Below, in pieces: positions 10,706 through 23,397 of a stretch of DNA of 64,000 nucleotides. A program made the position numbers and the translations under genes. Position 1 is the stretch's first letter, and every line of letters starts with the position of its first letter. The notes below the pieces were generated by a model. It did no database searches and was not told where the DNA came from. It saw nothing but the letters and a program-made list of their open reading frames with translations. Source of the stretch: Prunus persica (taxonomy: Eukaryota; Streptophyta; Magnoliopsida; Rosales; Rosaceae); the NCBI RefSeq assembly GCF_000346465.2, contig NC_034014.1:18239956-18303955 (forward strand), written 5' to 3'.

Positions 10706-13700
10706 ATGGTGGATCACTCAGACGCTTCGCCTCTCATCGCTCCGGCGCCGGTCGCCGAGCCCAGCGAGATCGACCTGGAAGCGGGCCCTGGTGAACAAAT
10801 CCAATGCCGAATTTGCCTTGAAAGTGATGGTATGTCTTGTCCAATTTACTTCTGTTTTATTAGGTTTTGACAATTCGCTCAATTGGGTGTTTGGTGTCTG
10901 ATAAAAAGATTAAGGAGGAGTGTCGAATTTGTAAATTTGAGTTCATGTATTTCTGTTGGCTTGGATTTGGAAAATTGTCATTTCTCTTTTCAAGTCAACT
11001 AACCAATTAGTCTTGCAAATGGCAATGTTACAGAACTCTTTTCAGAGTGATGGTTCATTTACATAGTTAAAATTTATTGTTAATTTTAGGGTAAAAGTGT
11101 AAAGCTGTACTTTTTTTGTTCCTTTTAAATGCTAAGTGGTGAGTAAAGTAATGTAGCTTATCAGTGGGTTTTTTGCTTTCTATTTCCACTCAGGTAGGGA
11201 CTTCATTGCTCCTTGCAAATGCAAAGGGACTTCAAAGTATGTTCACCGGGAATGTTTGGATCATTGGAGAGCTGTAAAGGTTTGGTTGCCATCTATATTT
11301 TGCTTCTTTTTCTTTTCCAAAATTAGTAATGTAACCCCATATTATACTATTATAGTTTGGCATGCAAGCTTAGTGATCCCATCCATCTACTATATCGTTT
11401 CTGATTGCTTCTTGCTTTTATTACTAAACAAAGCCGTGGTGTATGAGCATGTTCTGGAATTCACTAAAACCCACTTTTAGCTGTCATCTAACTATCCCTT
11501 TTGATTCTGGGACACTGTCCTTGTCTTTGAACTTCTAGTATTGGTGTAATTTGAATTTATTGAGAGAGAGAGTGATTCTGAGATCCTGTGTTTGCTGTCA
11601 TCTAAGGGCTCGTTTGGGAGTGATTTTGGATACCATAATCACTTTTGGGAAGAAGCATCTCCCACGTGCTTCTCCATAAAATCACTTAAAATCACTTCAA
11701 GTTATTATATGGAGAAGTGATTCTCCATATAAGTGCTTTTTGGCCTATCCAGAATCACTCCCAAACGAGCCCTAACTATCCCTTTGATTCTAAGGTGCTG
11801 TCCTTATGTTTGAACTTATAGCATGGGTGTAATTTGAATTTATTGAGAGAGACACAGAGAATCGTGTCTACGCATTTGTTTCTTTTACAAAAAGAAAGAA
11901 AGAAAAAGATTTACTTTATAAATTATAAAAAATCAGAATGCACATAGTTGCTATTTGGAATCTAGAATGATGTGTCATTTATGCACATTAAAATGTGCTT
12001 GTTGCAGTTAAAATATGAAATGAAGTTTATTGAAGTGAAGTTCCTTCAACACCAATGTCTCTAGCATAATGAAATGGAATCGACATATTGATAGGTTGCA
12101 ATGTCATGATTCGTTTATCTCCTGTTGTGTTAAGAGGATATTTACAACAGTGTGTCTCGCAGGTGTAGGAACAGGTAGCAAATTAGTTTTTCTTTCCTTG
12201 TTGCACGACTAATTCACTAAGTTTTAGACTTTTAGTGTGTTGCAGTAAGATCATCTTTGGAGAACTCAGAAGTGGGCTTTTAATGGTCTTTGAATCAGGT
12301 GTAGGATTTAGCTGATTAAGACAAACTAACAGCATATATACACATGTTCAGGTTTTGCTGCTCGTTAGTGGTTTCCCATCTGTATCTGACTATCTTGGTT
12401 TAATTTTTTCAGGAAGGGTTTGCATTTGCTCATTGCACAACCTGCAAGGCTCCTTACCATTTGAGAGTTCATGTTATTGCTGATAGAAAATGGCGAACCT
12501 TGAAATTCCGATTCTTTGTCACTAGAGACATTATTTTTATATTTCTGGCCGTTCAGCTTGTAGGTCATTAGTAATTTACTTTAGTTGCTTTCTTCACTTT
12601 GATAGCTGGAATTGGATGTGCATTTTGAAACATTTCTATTCATTTATGCAGGTGATTGCTTCATTGGCATATTTGGTGTATCTAATAGATGGTTTCCAGC
12701 AATTCTGGCTTCGTCTTGCATGGGGCTTTGACAGTGAGCTTAGTTTCTACTATATATCTGGTAAAAATTCAAGTTCTTATGTGAATGCTTGTACTAGAAA
12801 AATAAATAGTATTCAATGTTGTTATACGTGTATGTGTCTTTTTGCCCGTGTTGGTTACCATATATTTGTTGTGGTATTATATGCATGGCATCTTAGCCCG
12901 AATTCCCTCTGTTTGGTGACCGATGTCTGCTCAGAACTTTATCTCTGTGATTGTGATAAAGGTTTTTGAGATTCTTATGTTCGTCAGATTGTCCAGCAAA
13001 AGAAAAACGAGGAAGATCACACTTCTAAGATACTGTTAGATATTTAGATTTGATTTGATTGCATTAATACACTTATTTTACACTTTTAAAACATCTTTGG
13101 TTCATTTTCATGTCTTTATTTAATTTTAAATTAAAAATTAAATTGAAAATGACGTAGTCAAAAATAAAAAACATGAAGATTTAGTAACATTCTATTGAAT
13201 CAGCATGTGAATGAGAATATGCATCCAAACACAGTAAAAGAGAAAAGGGAAAGAAAAAAAAAACTCAGTAAGCAAGTAAGCAAGTTAGAAAAGAGAAATA
13301 ATAAGAAGAATAAAGAATATATATTGGTCTGTATATGCATGTATGTATCCTTACATCATGTTTTCAGGAGGGTAAAAATGTATCATTTTTTTTTTTTTTT
13401 CCAACTCTATCCTTAATTGCCATGGCAGGGACCTCTGTATTGCTACCACTTAAGTGGTCCTGGGTTCTAACATACCTGTTAGCGAGGTCGTGGTTCAATT
13501 TTTATAAGAACTTTTGGACCTCATGGCCCACTACGGTATTGCTACCAATATTAGACCAGTGAGGGCCATAGAATCAGTGGGTCCTGTTTGGGTATTTAAA
13601 CACTGATCAAGGCCTGGCCATATTAGATAAGTTTGGAAATAAGATCACTACATTTTAAGATGTCTAATTGATCAGTAAAATAGAGGTGGAAAAATGGAGA

Positions 13701-16700
13701 CTGGATATGACTTTTAAAAATTGACCAGCTGGATTCTTTGGAACTTAATGTTTTTATGTGTTGAAGGATGCTGATTGAAAGAATTGCCATTTATGTGAGG
13801 AAGTGGTGAATATTTTTAGTTCCCAAGCGAACACATGGGTTTGTTTCACTCGCTTTCATGTTTTCAGAATTCTGATAAGGTGGTTTTGCCAAAGTCATGA
13901 TCTTATCATGGTCGACTGTATAAATTTTGTGTTTGTCACCTTTCTGAAATTAAAGAATCAGTTTACGACGGTCAAAGTTTAGGAAATATATAATAAGGAT
14001 GTGGAAATACAGTCTAGTACTACTTTCTGTAGCCATGTTGAAACCAGATAATCCTTTACCCCCAAGAATAAAACGGTCAAAAATCAGAGAGGGAGGTGAC
14101 CTGCATGGTGTACCGAGTGGAGGAAGGAGCAAACTGAAGAGAAAGTAGATTTATTCATTAGTGTGACTGGGTTACAGATTTGTTATTGAAGATCATGATG
14201 AACACCATGTTGTTAGATAATCACATTGGCACTTTATTATTTTGCACAAAATAACCACATTTTGAAGATAGTTACAATTATGTATAATTAGATAAATTTT
14301 TCTTTAATGATTTTTATTTATCTCTTACAACTTGTTGTATGCGTTATGTATATTATTTCTACATTTTACTCTGTTTCTCCATTCCTTGTGGAAACTCGTC
14401 TTCGTGTAGTGGAAGTTTCTTTGGGTGGAGTGTCATTGCTACCTTTGCGTACAAGTAGTACCTTGTTTTAAGTGGTTGCTGGTGGAGATCTTTTTATTTC
14501 TTATGGTTGAAAATCAAGAAAATTTATGTTTCCTTTGACAATGATGAAATCTTGGCTGTAGCTGCTTGTTATAAATTTTTAGTTTTTTTGCTTGGGAATT
14601 AGTTGATTAAAACTTTGTAATATAAATTTACTCTAATGTTAGGGCACATTCTTGCTCCTTTGTTCTCTGCAGTAACACCTCTTTGCTTTTTCATTTTTGG
14701 TAATTTACGTACTTCTATTGTTGAATACAGGAGCTCTGTTGTTTTTCGCTTTGCTTGGGTTGTCTGGGTGCTTCATTACTTGTTATGACCGAAGAGTGCG
14801 CAATGATTTGGCTCAGCCTTGTCGAGAATTATGCCTATGTTGCTGTCAGCCTGGGTATAAGTCTACATTTGGAAATCTTTGACCCAGTTGCTACACATGA
14901 TTTGATTCTTCTGACTGTTTACCTGATCATCATTATCATCATATTATCACCTCTAAATGGAATGGATTAATTAATCCTGTATATTTACAAGGGAGTGTTT
15001 CTACGATATAGATCTATAGATTGATAGCACCAAATTAAAACCAAAGGCACTCTTGGAATAAATTTTTTTCAACAACCTTTATCTTTGAGAGGCCAAAACA
15101 ATTTTGATAGGTTCTGATTTGCACGAATGTCCATTTAGCACAGTGTTATTTTGTGACATTTTTTGTTATTTATTTTTGTCAAGCTTATTAAATTTTATTT
15201 TGACAATTTTCGAACCATAGAACCCTGTTCAATAAGTGGACCTCATTAGCTGTCCGCTTTCAGGTTGGGCAGTAAGGGTCAGAGAAGGGCAATCACGCAT
15301 TATTAAAACCAGCCTTCTTAAGACCAAACGCATATCTGATACCTTTTATCATTTAACAGCCTCATTGGCAGATCAGGAAATGTGTTTTCCTGACATATCC
15401 TACGGTATACTAATATGGTTATTTTGCATATTTTTCATCAAAAATCATGTTACTACCACTTTTTGTTGGCTTGCTATTTACTGCAGATAGGGTTCATACA
15501 TATTATCATAAACCAAACTTTCTACTTGTAATCATCATGATTCAAATGTTGTATTAGGTATTTACTTTTTTAATTAATTACATTTTCCAACTTTCTTCCT
15601 TTGTGCTCAAAATCTTATTGTGGAGGTGAGTTTGGTTCATGCACAACATGATGCGTTAAATATTTAATTACTACTCAATACTATATTATTATTAATATGA
15701 ACTCTCTGGAAGTTTGGAAATGTGAATTGACACCTGATGACATGAACTTAAGTCTTGTGTTTGTTTCTTTGTTTTGTTTTTTTGGTTAACTGCCTGAAGA
15801 GTTGGATGTTGTATTATCTACCACAACCCAAATACTTAATAGTTTGTGCTACATCTATTCGCTCCATTTATCTGCTTAGCAGGAGATAATGTCCATTCAT
15901 TGGTTCGTATGACAATTAGGGTGTATTAATTGAAATCAATGTTTACAAGGTCATTCATTTTTACACAATTCCCGCAGTGTATGCGCAGACTGTCATTTAC
16001 CAGGCACACTTTGTATGTGGACTGACTGTACCACGTGCTGGGGTAGCTGTGCAAGTATGGCAGGTGAATGTGGTTGCTTGGGAGGTGCTGGTGAAGCAGG
16101 GCTGCCAATACTATTTATAATGGCTTTGATTGTGCTGGGACTTTTTACAGTGATTGGCATATTCTACAGTGTGCTGGTAGCTACAATGGTTGGACAACGG
16201 ATTTGGCAGCGGCATTACCATATACTTGCAAAAAGGATGCTGACAAAAGTGAGTTAGGGACATCTTCTATCATTTTTTTATTATTTTTAATTAAATATTT
16301 TTTTGCCATGCTTTATATTGTCTGCACACTGCAACACTATAAATTACCATTTTATCGAGCACTAAGTCAACAAGTGAAGCTCAACAACTGAACAAAGTTT
16401 TGTCCTAACTACTAGGGCCTAAATTCTAGCCAAATTCAGTAGAGGGGACACCTCTTGCAGACTAAGCATACATGATCAAACATGTGATTGATGAGAAATA
16501 GTTTAGTTAAAGATATATTCTCTAAGGCGAAGGATGACTAAACTTTGAATCTACCTGCTTTTATGAGGCTGTCCTTTCTTTACCAACTGACATGCATTTT
16601 TTTTCTTTTTTGTTTTTTGAAAAAGAAACAAAATTTTATTGCTTTTAACAATAAAATACAGTGGTGGCCAATATGGCCACAAAAAGAAAACATTTTGTCT

Positions 16701-17123
16701 TCTTGTTCCCTCCATTGGATTAAGATGCGTTTCCAAGGTCCCTCCATTGTATGATAAGATGTTAATCATGTCTTCTTGTCCCATTTACGGAACAAGAAAC
16801 ATTTAACTTTGGGATCTTATGCCCTCTACTTAGCTTGATCTGCGAGTTGTTTTCGACGAATTAGTTGGTTTACTCAAGTCCGTACTGAATGGCTAAACAG
16901 ATTTTTGCATACACTAGATCAACAATTTATCATTTCTGGATGTTTTAACGCTTCTGGATCTTGTCATTACTGCATATGTTACCAGATATTTATTTGAAAA
17001 TTTATTTACTCGTAGGAATATGTTGTCGAGGATGTTGATGGTGAGATGACTGGATCTGATTGGTCTCCACCACCTCTCCCACCTGAGCATATTCAGCAGC
17101 TGAAAACGCTTGGCCTGCTATAG
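10706..17123 (+). CDS. RING-CH (RINGv) membrane E3 ubiquitin ligase, 7 exons, 322 aa
   Basis: Exons 10706-10829, 11194-11279, 12413-12559, 12652-12760, 14731-14854, 15978-16248 and 17016-17123 join in frame with GT..AG introns, giving 322 aa ending in TAG. An N-terminal C4HC3 RING variant spans residues 34-81 (C34, C37, C49, C51, H59, C62, C78, C81), as in MARCH-type ligases. This domain binds two zinc ions and recruits an E2. Hydrophobic segments at about 107-130, 155-174 and 238-263 suggest a multi-pass membrane protein. A cysteine-rich loop (186-230, including CCC) lies between the last two. The C-terminus is acidic, then proline-rich (SPPPLPPEH). The start is the first ATG and leads straight into the conserved region. 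It probably ubiquitinates membrane proteins; the substrate is unknown. Introns 2 and 4 hold repeats. No defect was seen. Confidence 0.9.
11480..11875. repeat. 114-bp tandem duplication in intron 2 of the RINGv gene
   Basis: The segment starting GCTGTCATCTAA at 11480 recurs at 11594. Both copies go on with 'ctatccctttgattct', 'gtgctgtcctt'-like and 'gtgtaatttgaatttattgagaga'. The second copy is split after CTAA by the MITE at 11606-11772 and resumes at 11776. Confidence 0.85.
11606..11772. mobile_element. Tourist-like (PIF/Harbinger) MITE in intron
   Basis: This 167-bp element has inverted ends GGGCTCGTTTGGGAGTGATT and the mirrored AATCACTCCCAAACGAGCCC. It is flanked by TAA at 11603-11605 and 11773-11775. 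The termini share GGGCTCGTTTGG with the PIF/Harbinger element at 4266-6116, so it may be mobilised by the same transposase family. It has no coding capacity. Confidence 0.9.
13386..13402. repeat. Poly(T) tract in intron 4
   Basis: A T run in the 1.97-kb intron 4 of the RINGv gene. The following 150 bases contain 'gtggttcaatttt' and 'taccatt' motifs that may be part of an old reverse-oriented retroposon. No further structure was resolved. Confidence 0.5.
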
Positions 17124-17770
17124 ATTTGAAGGGGTATTCTTATTATTCACCAAAATAACATGATATTGAGATGGACTGCCTTTCTATTTGGTGGGGTCAG
17201 TCTTTGCTATGGGCTTCTGAGTCTCATTCGCTTTAATCTAAAATGAGTATATGGTTTCTGGAAATATCCCAAAGTCATTTCTTCCTGGTTGAGTTATATT
17301 TGTAAAATTTTGTACGTGAATTTGTGAAAAGTGTTGCCTCTCTCTCCCTCTCTATCAGTGTAAGAAATCAAGGATAGGATATATCAAATAACTAACATGT
17401 ATATCAATGATGCTTTCAATCCATAAATTGCTACTAAAGAACTTTTTGCATTTCTTAGTTTGGGGAATGACTGAATTTTCCCCCGGTAGTAAACACAACA
17501 CCGTTTCTGCTATCTTTGTGTTTGGTTTTTTGTTTTTGTTTTTTTGGGTGGCAAGCAACATCAATAAGAAATCTGATGTGTATAGCTATTGTATGACAGT
17601 ATGATGAAGCAGTGCCCTCCGTAGATATATTCAACCAAGTATGATTTCTCTAATCAAACAAATGAGGGGGCAGAGATAAGGTTGATCTTTATATGTGCTT
17701 CAATATAATCTTTTTTATTCGTTTAATTATTATCAGGATTTAGTCTAACAGATGGTATATGGTGCATAAC
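17124..17770. other. 3' flank of RINGv gene, no further gene seen
   Basis: Probable 3' UTR and downstream DNA. Short frames at 17407-17604 are T-rich and show no protein features. Confidence 0.4.
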
Positions 17771-17878
17771 GGTCGAGAGAAAAAAAGGATTAAGTACATT
17801 AAACACCCTAAACTTTGGGGTGATTTTAAATCGATCTTCGAAACCCTACAAACCCTTACAAAAACTCACGAAAAACTT

Positions 17879-18035
17879 ACACAAACCCCTTTGTCACTAA
17901 CCGTGCAATGTGAGACTTAATTTGAGCACTACATGAGCTAATATTTGAATTCGAATACACAAACCCCTTTGTCACTAACCGTGCAATGTGAGACTTAATT
18001 TGAGCACTACATGAGCTAATATTTGAATTCGAAGA
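17879..18035. repeat. Exact 78-bp tandem duplication
   Basis: The unit beginning ACAAACCCCTTTGTCACTAA at 17881 is repeated at 17959 without visible differences, ending in TTGAATTCGAA in both copies. A separate imperfect tandem follows at 18070-18140 (GAGTACTAAAGACACATCGC type). Confidence 0.9.
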
Positions 18036-18520
18036 CCAAAATACAATTCCGAGCCCATTGTTACAATTAAGCCATACATTTAAGTACTAAAGACACATCG
18101 CTATAATTAAGCCACACATTTGAGTACTAAAGACACATCGCCTAAATAACTGAACAGCCTAACACAGATAACTTACCGTAACCTCTAGGAAAAGACTGAA
18201 AACTAGAAAGCAGGCCGAAAGAAAAATACAAAGCAGATTGACCAAAGAGGGAAATGGAAAAGAGAAGAATCAAAGACCGACAAAGGAAGGTTTGAGGTGT
18301 GGTTTCCTTCTTTTTGGTGAAAGAGGTGTGGTTTCCTTAACCTATGGTTTAGGCTTGTTTTATCTTTCAATGGTTGGGATTATTTTTCAATCAACGCTTT
18401 TTAAATCCACCGAATATTCGGTGCAATGGATTTAATCTGTCTCAAATGGTCAATAAATCCACTTTCAAAATCAACTAGGTTTTTGTTGAGCGATATTTGT
18501 CTTCTTCAAAAACGACATTG

Positions 18521-18524
<4 letters not shown>

Positions 18525-18556
<32 letters not shown>
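18525..18556. repeat. (TA)n microsatellite
   Basis: About 15 TA dinucleotides. Confidence 0.9.
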
Positions 18557-18559
<3 letters not shown>

Positions 18560-18933
18560 GTAACGAAGTCGGTTGTAGATGATATGAATTAAATTAATAT
18601 ATGAGACAGGTGTTGGCACTCCAGAGGTGAGAGTTGAGGATGCTTCCACTTTCAGCTTTGATTTCAACAGGCGCTCTACCATTAAACAATCAAAACAAAG
18701 GTATCTGTGGGAACCCAATGGCAAAAATATTATATAAAAAGAGTCCACGGGAAACCAAACCAGGGAAGAACCAGTAAAGCCATGTTCAAAACCACCAAAT
18801 CAACACCACCACCCCCATTATAAAAATAAAATAACATAAAATAAAATAAAGGTGTCGGAATATCAGCCCACTTACCTCTAATCCTTATCCACTCCTTCAT
18901 CTGTTTAACTGCCGCTTCTGCATCTCATCTCCC

Positions 18934-18940
18934 TATAAAT
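18934..18940 (+). promoter_or_regulatory. TATA box of the 79-aa protein gene
   Basis: TATAAAT lies about 110 bases before the ATG at 19047. A (GA)n leader, common in plant 5' UTRs, lies directly before the start codon. Confidence 0.65.
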
Positions 18941-19046
18941 ATTTGTCCCAACACAACCACCTTCTCCATCAAATTCAGTCTGTGCAAAACCATTTTGAAA
19001 GCAAACCACTTTGAAAGCAAGTTACAGAAGAGAGAGAGAGAGAGAG

Positions 19047-19286
19047 ATGGCAGATATTGCAATTTTGGTAGCTGAAGAGTATGAGAGGAGGGTGAAGAAT
19101 GCAAGGAAGGCTGGATCTGCTGAAGGAGATCATCAGCTGGAGACTGACTTGTTTTCCTGCGTTTCAGTTATGGCTCACTCCCTCCACAAGAAGATTGGAC
19201 AAGAAAAGATGGAGTTTGTCAAGTGGGTTATGGAGCCCAAGAGCCAGATTGGTCTTGAGGCCTCCAATGGCTTCTTCTCTGCTTGA
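19047..19286 (+). CDS. Small protein of unknown function, 79 aa, single exon
   Basis: The ATG at 19047 is followed by 79 codons and TGA, in a good plant context (GAGATGGC). It comes after a TATA box at 18934 and a purine-rich leader. The protein starts MADIAILVAEEYERRVKNA and is largely helical and charged. It has one Leu/Phe-rich stretch (TDLFSCVSVMAHSLHKKIG), then EFVKWVMEPKSQIGLEASNG, and no signal peptide or membrane segment. I do not recognise a named domain. Codon use, leader and TATA box argue for a real gene. It stands alone: the RINGv gene ends about 1.9 kb upstream, and unassigned DNA follows. A soluble cytoplasmic or nuclear protein is likely. Alternative: a retroposed fragment of a larger gene, but no poly(A) or target duplication was seen. 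Confidence 0.7.
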   Translation: MADIAILVAEEYERRVKNARKAGSAEGDHQLETDLFSCVSVMAHSLHKKIGQEKMEFVKWVMEPKSQIGLEASNGFFSA

Positions 19287-19289
19287 ATT

Positions 19290-20500
19290 TTCTTTGCCTT
19301 TTTTTTTTTTTGGGATCTTTTTATTTATTTTCTTGCTGTACATGTAACATGTAACTTGATATCCAGCTTCTCCTTCGTTTTCATTTGATCTTTTTATAAT
19401 TCAGATAATCTGTACATATTTATCTTTTTATTTAACATGTTCTGAATGAATATGATTTTTTTATTTATCGCATTTTCTTTTTTGACGAGGTGTCATCACA
19501 TTCGAAAGGGTAATCACCGTTTGATCGCATTCCGATTTGGCTTGCATAAAGTGCTTCCAACATTGAAATAGATGCAAATTTCTTTACATGTGCCTGAGAT
19601 TTAAACTCCAATATTGCTATTAAATCAGAAAAAAAAAAAAGGAAATGAAAATTGTGAATTTATAGAGTGGAATTTTGAAATCAATTACCTTGTGATTGGG
19701 ATGGTTTGCCTCCTCTTTTGCTGCTGCCGACACTCGAAAAAGATGTAACTTAAATTGAAATATAAGGTATAGATGTGGTTTTTTAAAGTACAGAGATGAA
19801 ATTGAAAATACAAACAAACTACATGAACTCAAAGTGTAATTTAGTCAAAAGATAATTATAATATTCAAAATTCCCAAAGCAGATGTAATTTGGACTTTTA
19901 TTTTTTTATTAATTTAAAAATGTTTCTTCAATGTTACATTGCTAGGCGTGAACAAATACGTCATACATCATGCGGAAAGTTTATCGTGCTGCTATTGGCA
20001 TTTTTGAAAGAATTAACGGTTCAGAAAATGCTTCTAAAGATACTTCGACGTCATAAAAGTTAACTCGTTCTTTTAATTAATATTTTAGTTGTACAAAACA
20101 AAAGATCTAAAGTAAGAAGTCTCTTTTACCTCTATCCATGTGACCAGAGGTTTGAAACTCCAGGTATCCAATGAATATTTATGTAAACTCCTTCCCGAAT
20201 TACTTGAACTAAAAAAAGAAAAGAAGAAATCTCGTTGCTTAGCAAACATTACCAAAAAAAAAATAACAATCCTCCTTGTTCAATCTCATATCTCTCATCT
20301 TTTTTGTTCTTCAAGAAATAGAACTATGATATGTTTTTTGGTACAATAAAAAGGACTACATTATGTTGACCTATGATCCTTTTCGGCCAACTAGGTCAAT
20401 TTTATTCGAATAGCATAATTGATTGGGCTGAGCGAAAGTGGTAAGAAAGACATTATTCTTGGTGTGAGTGTGTGTGGCTTACCAGTACAATGGTCATGAG
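19290..20500. other. No gene seen
   Basis: The 3' flank of the 79-aa gene, followed by AT-rich DNA. Reading frames are short and of biased composition. Confidence 0.4.
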
Positions 20501-20759
20501 TGGCATTGGGTATGAGCGATTGTGGCTGGGATAGGAACAGATTCTCAACCATCAGGTTCTAAGCCTCAACCACAAGGTCTTTAGAATGAGCAAGTGGTTG
20601 GATAGTGTCACCGAGCTCAGTAGCTTGGTGGTGGCATTGAGCTCGATAGATCAATGGTTTAAGACAGCTTAAGAAATGCAGATATCCTAAGAAATTTGGA
20701 TGGATTAGATGGTGCTTAAGAAATAGCTTAAGAACTGCGGGTATCATAAGAACTTCTTG

Positions 20760-21500
20760 TTGATATATTGAATGAACAATCGAAATAGGGAATGCCCAAG
20801 AACATAGAACAATGGCTGAGTTCGTTTTAACGAGAGTTACACTAAATCCTAAGGAAAAGCATTAAAAATTTTGAACTACATGATTAAAGGTTAAAGAGTG
20901 CATCAAGCAGCCCTTGGGCTTGATTTGTTTGATTAGTGTTGAACCCTTGTCTCATCGTTCTCCCTTCTATTTATAGATTTTTATTTCTTCGGCTGAGGAA
21001 GTTATTCTGACCTCACTTCAACTCCCCTCCAATAAGATTTTGTAGCTTCTTTTCTACACTTTATTTGTGACTGGTTAGAATGGACGGTGGAAAAGTTAAC
21101 CTTTGGCTTGATTCTGACATCTTTGGACGTGGATCCCTGACCTTGGTTCGGCCTCCCGTTGTTGCTCTTTCGATGAGGCAAGTACTTCTATGGTCAAAAT
21201 TATTTTGGTCTTTGCCATTTGCTCTCTCGAGTGAGGCAAATAATTGGTATGCAAGAGCAGACTATCTCCTTTTGTGGTCGAGCTCAATTCTTTCAAAATG
21301 TAAGTACTAACTAAGCAAGCTTCCCTTTGTTTGCTCTCTTGGTGAGGCAAACCTTTTCTTGATTTGAAGACCTCGACTTCATTCCTCATTTAGGCTACTC
21401 GTATGGGCTCAAAAGTCTTTTCTTAGGCCCAAAGCATGCTTCTTCCTTTCCTCTGAAGGCCTACTCCTTTTAAGCCCATGAGCAAAAAATTCTAGGTCTT
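20760..21500. other. Possible LTR remnant
   Basis: The region contains 'tctatttatagattt' near 20969 (TATA-like) and a degenerate motif TGCTCT(C/T)TCG.TGAGGCAA three times (about 21166, 21221, 21341). This composition is seen in long plant LTRs. No boundaries or partner LTR were found. Confidence 0.25.
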
Positions 21501-22079
21501 ATGATATTATTTCATTATTTTATTATTTCTTTTCAATTAATTTACCTAGAAAGTAATAAACCAATAAAAATTATGTAATAAAATAATATTTTAAGTTGAC
21601 ATGTGGGGTGGAATATAAAACCCTATTCTATTCCAAATTTCCACATAAACCATCAAATTCAAATTTAGTGTTTGATATTTGACATCTTGAAATACTTCAT
21701 AACAAACTTTATTTAGTTTATTTAATTAAATTGTGAAGGACTTTGTGATGTTTGGAAGTTTGTGGCTCTTCGTTTCATGCGACCTTTGGCTCTTAATCTT
21801 TCATCTAATTAGTTTGATGAGGCTGTAGGAGAGAGTTCAGATCCTTTAGGCCCAATTTCTCTGTACCCTAGCTAATTTGTTGACACTTAGACACTAATTT
21901 AACTCTAATTGAACAATGTTAAGTCAAAAAAATAAAAATAAATAAATAAAAAAGGCCCAACAACCTCGACGACAACCCATCACCTCCTCCTATTCGCTCA
22001 TCTTTGTCTTCATCTACATCAGAAAATTGACCAAGCATATAATCCTAGTCTTCTGCAAGACATACTCCACCGCCTAGCC

Positions 22080-22560
22080 ATGGACGCTCTCCCGCAAGAC
22101 ACACTCCACCAGATCATCTTGAGCCTTCCCCTCCGTCAGGTCATGATCTGCTACTCACTCTCCAACTCTTCAACTAGCTCCTGTCCTCCATTCCCTGCCT
22201 TCATGTGTTCGACTCTGGCCATAACTAATCGCTCAGATTCACCCTAGATTTTCTCCCCTTCCACTCCCCTCACCCTGTGGCATCCTCTCTCAGCTACGAC
22301 CGCTAAGGGGAATTGCCCAAGTCTACCAAGTCACTAGTCATCCACAACCTGCTGACTCGCCAGTTCTATGTCTTGCCCTAGCTCAGGTCGGCCTGGTCGC
22401 GCCACGACTCAGTCTTCGTTGATTCCGAAACTCAAGTCATGGTCCTCACCGAGCTCACCGCTCTCTATTTCTCCGCTTCAAACCAGTGGCTCTAGTTCTC
22501 ATCCAACCTCCCATCAAAACCCATAACTTCATATATAGCAATTAGAAGAAAATATTGATC
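22080..22560 (+). pseudogene. F-box (kelch-type) protein gene fragment, frameshifted
   Basis: The ATG at 22080 opens MDALPQDTLHQIILSLPLRQ, a recognisable F-box start. Homology then moves to another frame (HVFDSGHN, FTLDFLPFHSPHPVASS). It continues with KSTKSLVIHNLLTRQFYVLP, RSAWSRHDSVFVDSETQVMV, LTELTALYFSASNQWL and FSSNLPSKP. At least one frameshift and several stops (for example after HN, YDR and QFYVLP) interrupt it. The parent would be an F-box protein acting as substrate receptor in an SCF ubiquitin ligase. Only the N-terminal half is present, and it lies between the inverted repeats of a MULE-like element. That fits transposon capture of a host gene piece. The family name is from memory. 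Confidence 0.7.
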
Positions 22561-22654
22561 CTAGTCTTCATCAACTTCAGCAACTTCAAGGCTCTTTATT
22601 CCTCCAAGTTGTCCATTCCTCCATGTGAATTAGCTAAAGTTGATATGAAAGAAT

Positions 22655-22822
22655 TTTTTGCCTTTTTCTGTTGATGTTGTCGTTGCCGTTGATGTTGCCT
22701 TTGCCTTGTCTTTGCTTGCTTTGATTTCCGTTGTTGTCACTGCTGCCGTTGACCTTGCCTTTATTTGCCCTTGCTTTGCCTTTGACCTTGCCTTGTCTTT
22801 GCCTTGCCTTGCCTTTGCCATA
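22655..22822. repeat. TTGCCT/TTGCCG-type low-complexity repeat
   Basis: Degenerate hexamers (TTGCCT, TTGCCG, TTTGCC) repeat over about 165 bases. They produce long but meaningless reading frames on both strands. Confidence 0.75.
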
Positions 22823-22825
22823 CCA

Positions 22826-23081
22826 TGTCAAATAAAGTAGGGCAACTATTCAATTATACTCATATATGCTCATCTCTTTATTTTTCTCCAATATGGAGGT
22901 ATTTATAAAGAAGTATAACCCTAAATAAAATAAGAAATAAATCCAAATTACAAAAGAAAATAAATATAAATTACAATAGAAAATAAATCTCAATTATACT
23001 AGGACTAGAAAAATGGGTCAGTAACCAAAATCCTAACATAGTAAGGTGCCAAAATCCTAACTAAGTAAGGACTCGCCAACA
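22826..23081 (-). repeat. Copia LTR (3' LTR in element sense)
   Basis: About 256 bp. It matches 25570-25801 plus 23920-23950 of the split partner LTR, sharing GGTATTTATAAAGAAGTA and AAGTAAGGACTCGCCAACA. Confidence 0.8.
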
Positions 23082-23397
23082 CTCCCTCTCAAGTTAGGGC
23101 AAAGATATTTTGCATACCCAACTTAACAAGCGAGTCATAGAACACCATACTTGGCATTGGCCAATTGAACAACTGTAGATAAGGCCTTCTCATAAACCAC
23201 AAGTGAAACAACTGACAAACCCTAACAAATAGGGCACATATAAGACACATAAAAGCAGAACACAGAAACCCTGTGAGCACGGCAGTAGGTAAGACAGAAT
23301 ACAGAAACCCTATGAGCACGACAGTAGGTAAGTATGAAACATATTCAACAAACTAGGTTTCATAGTGCGCATCATCCAACTTTTCACGGTAACATCA

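Noticed and set aside
22630..22840. Three overlapping frames on both strands
   Set aside because: Produced by TTGCCT hexamer repeats; composition only.
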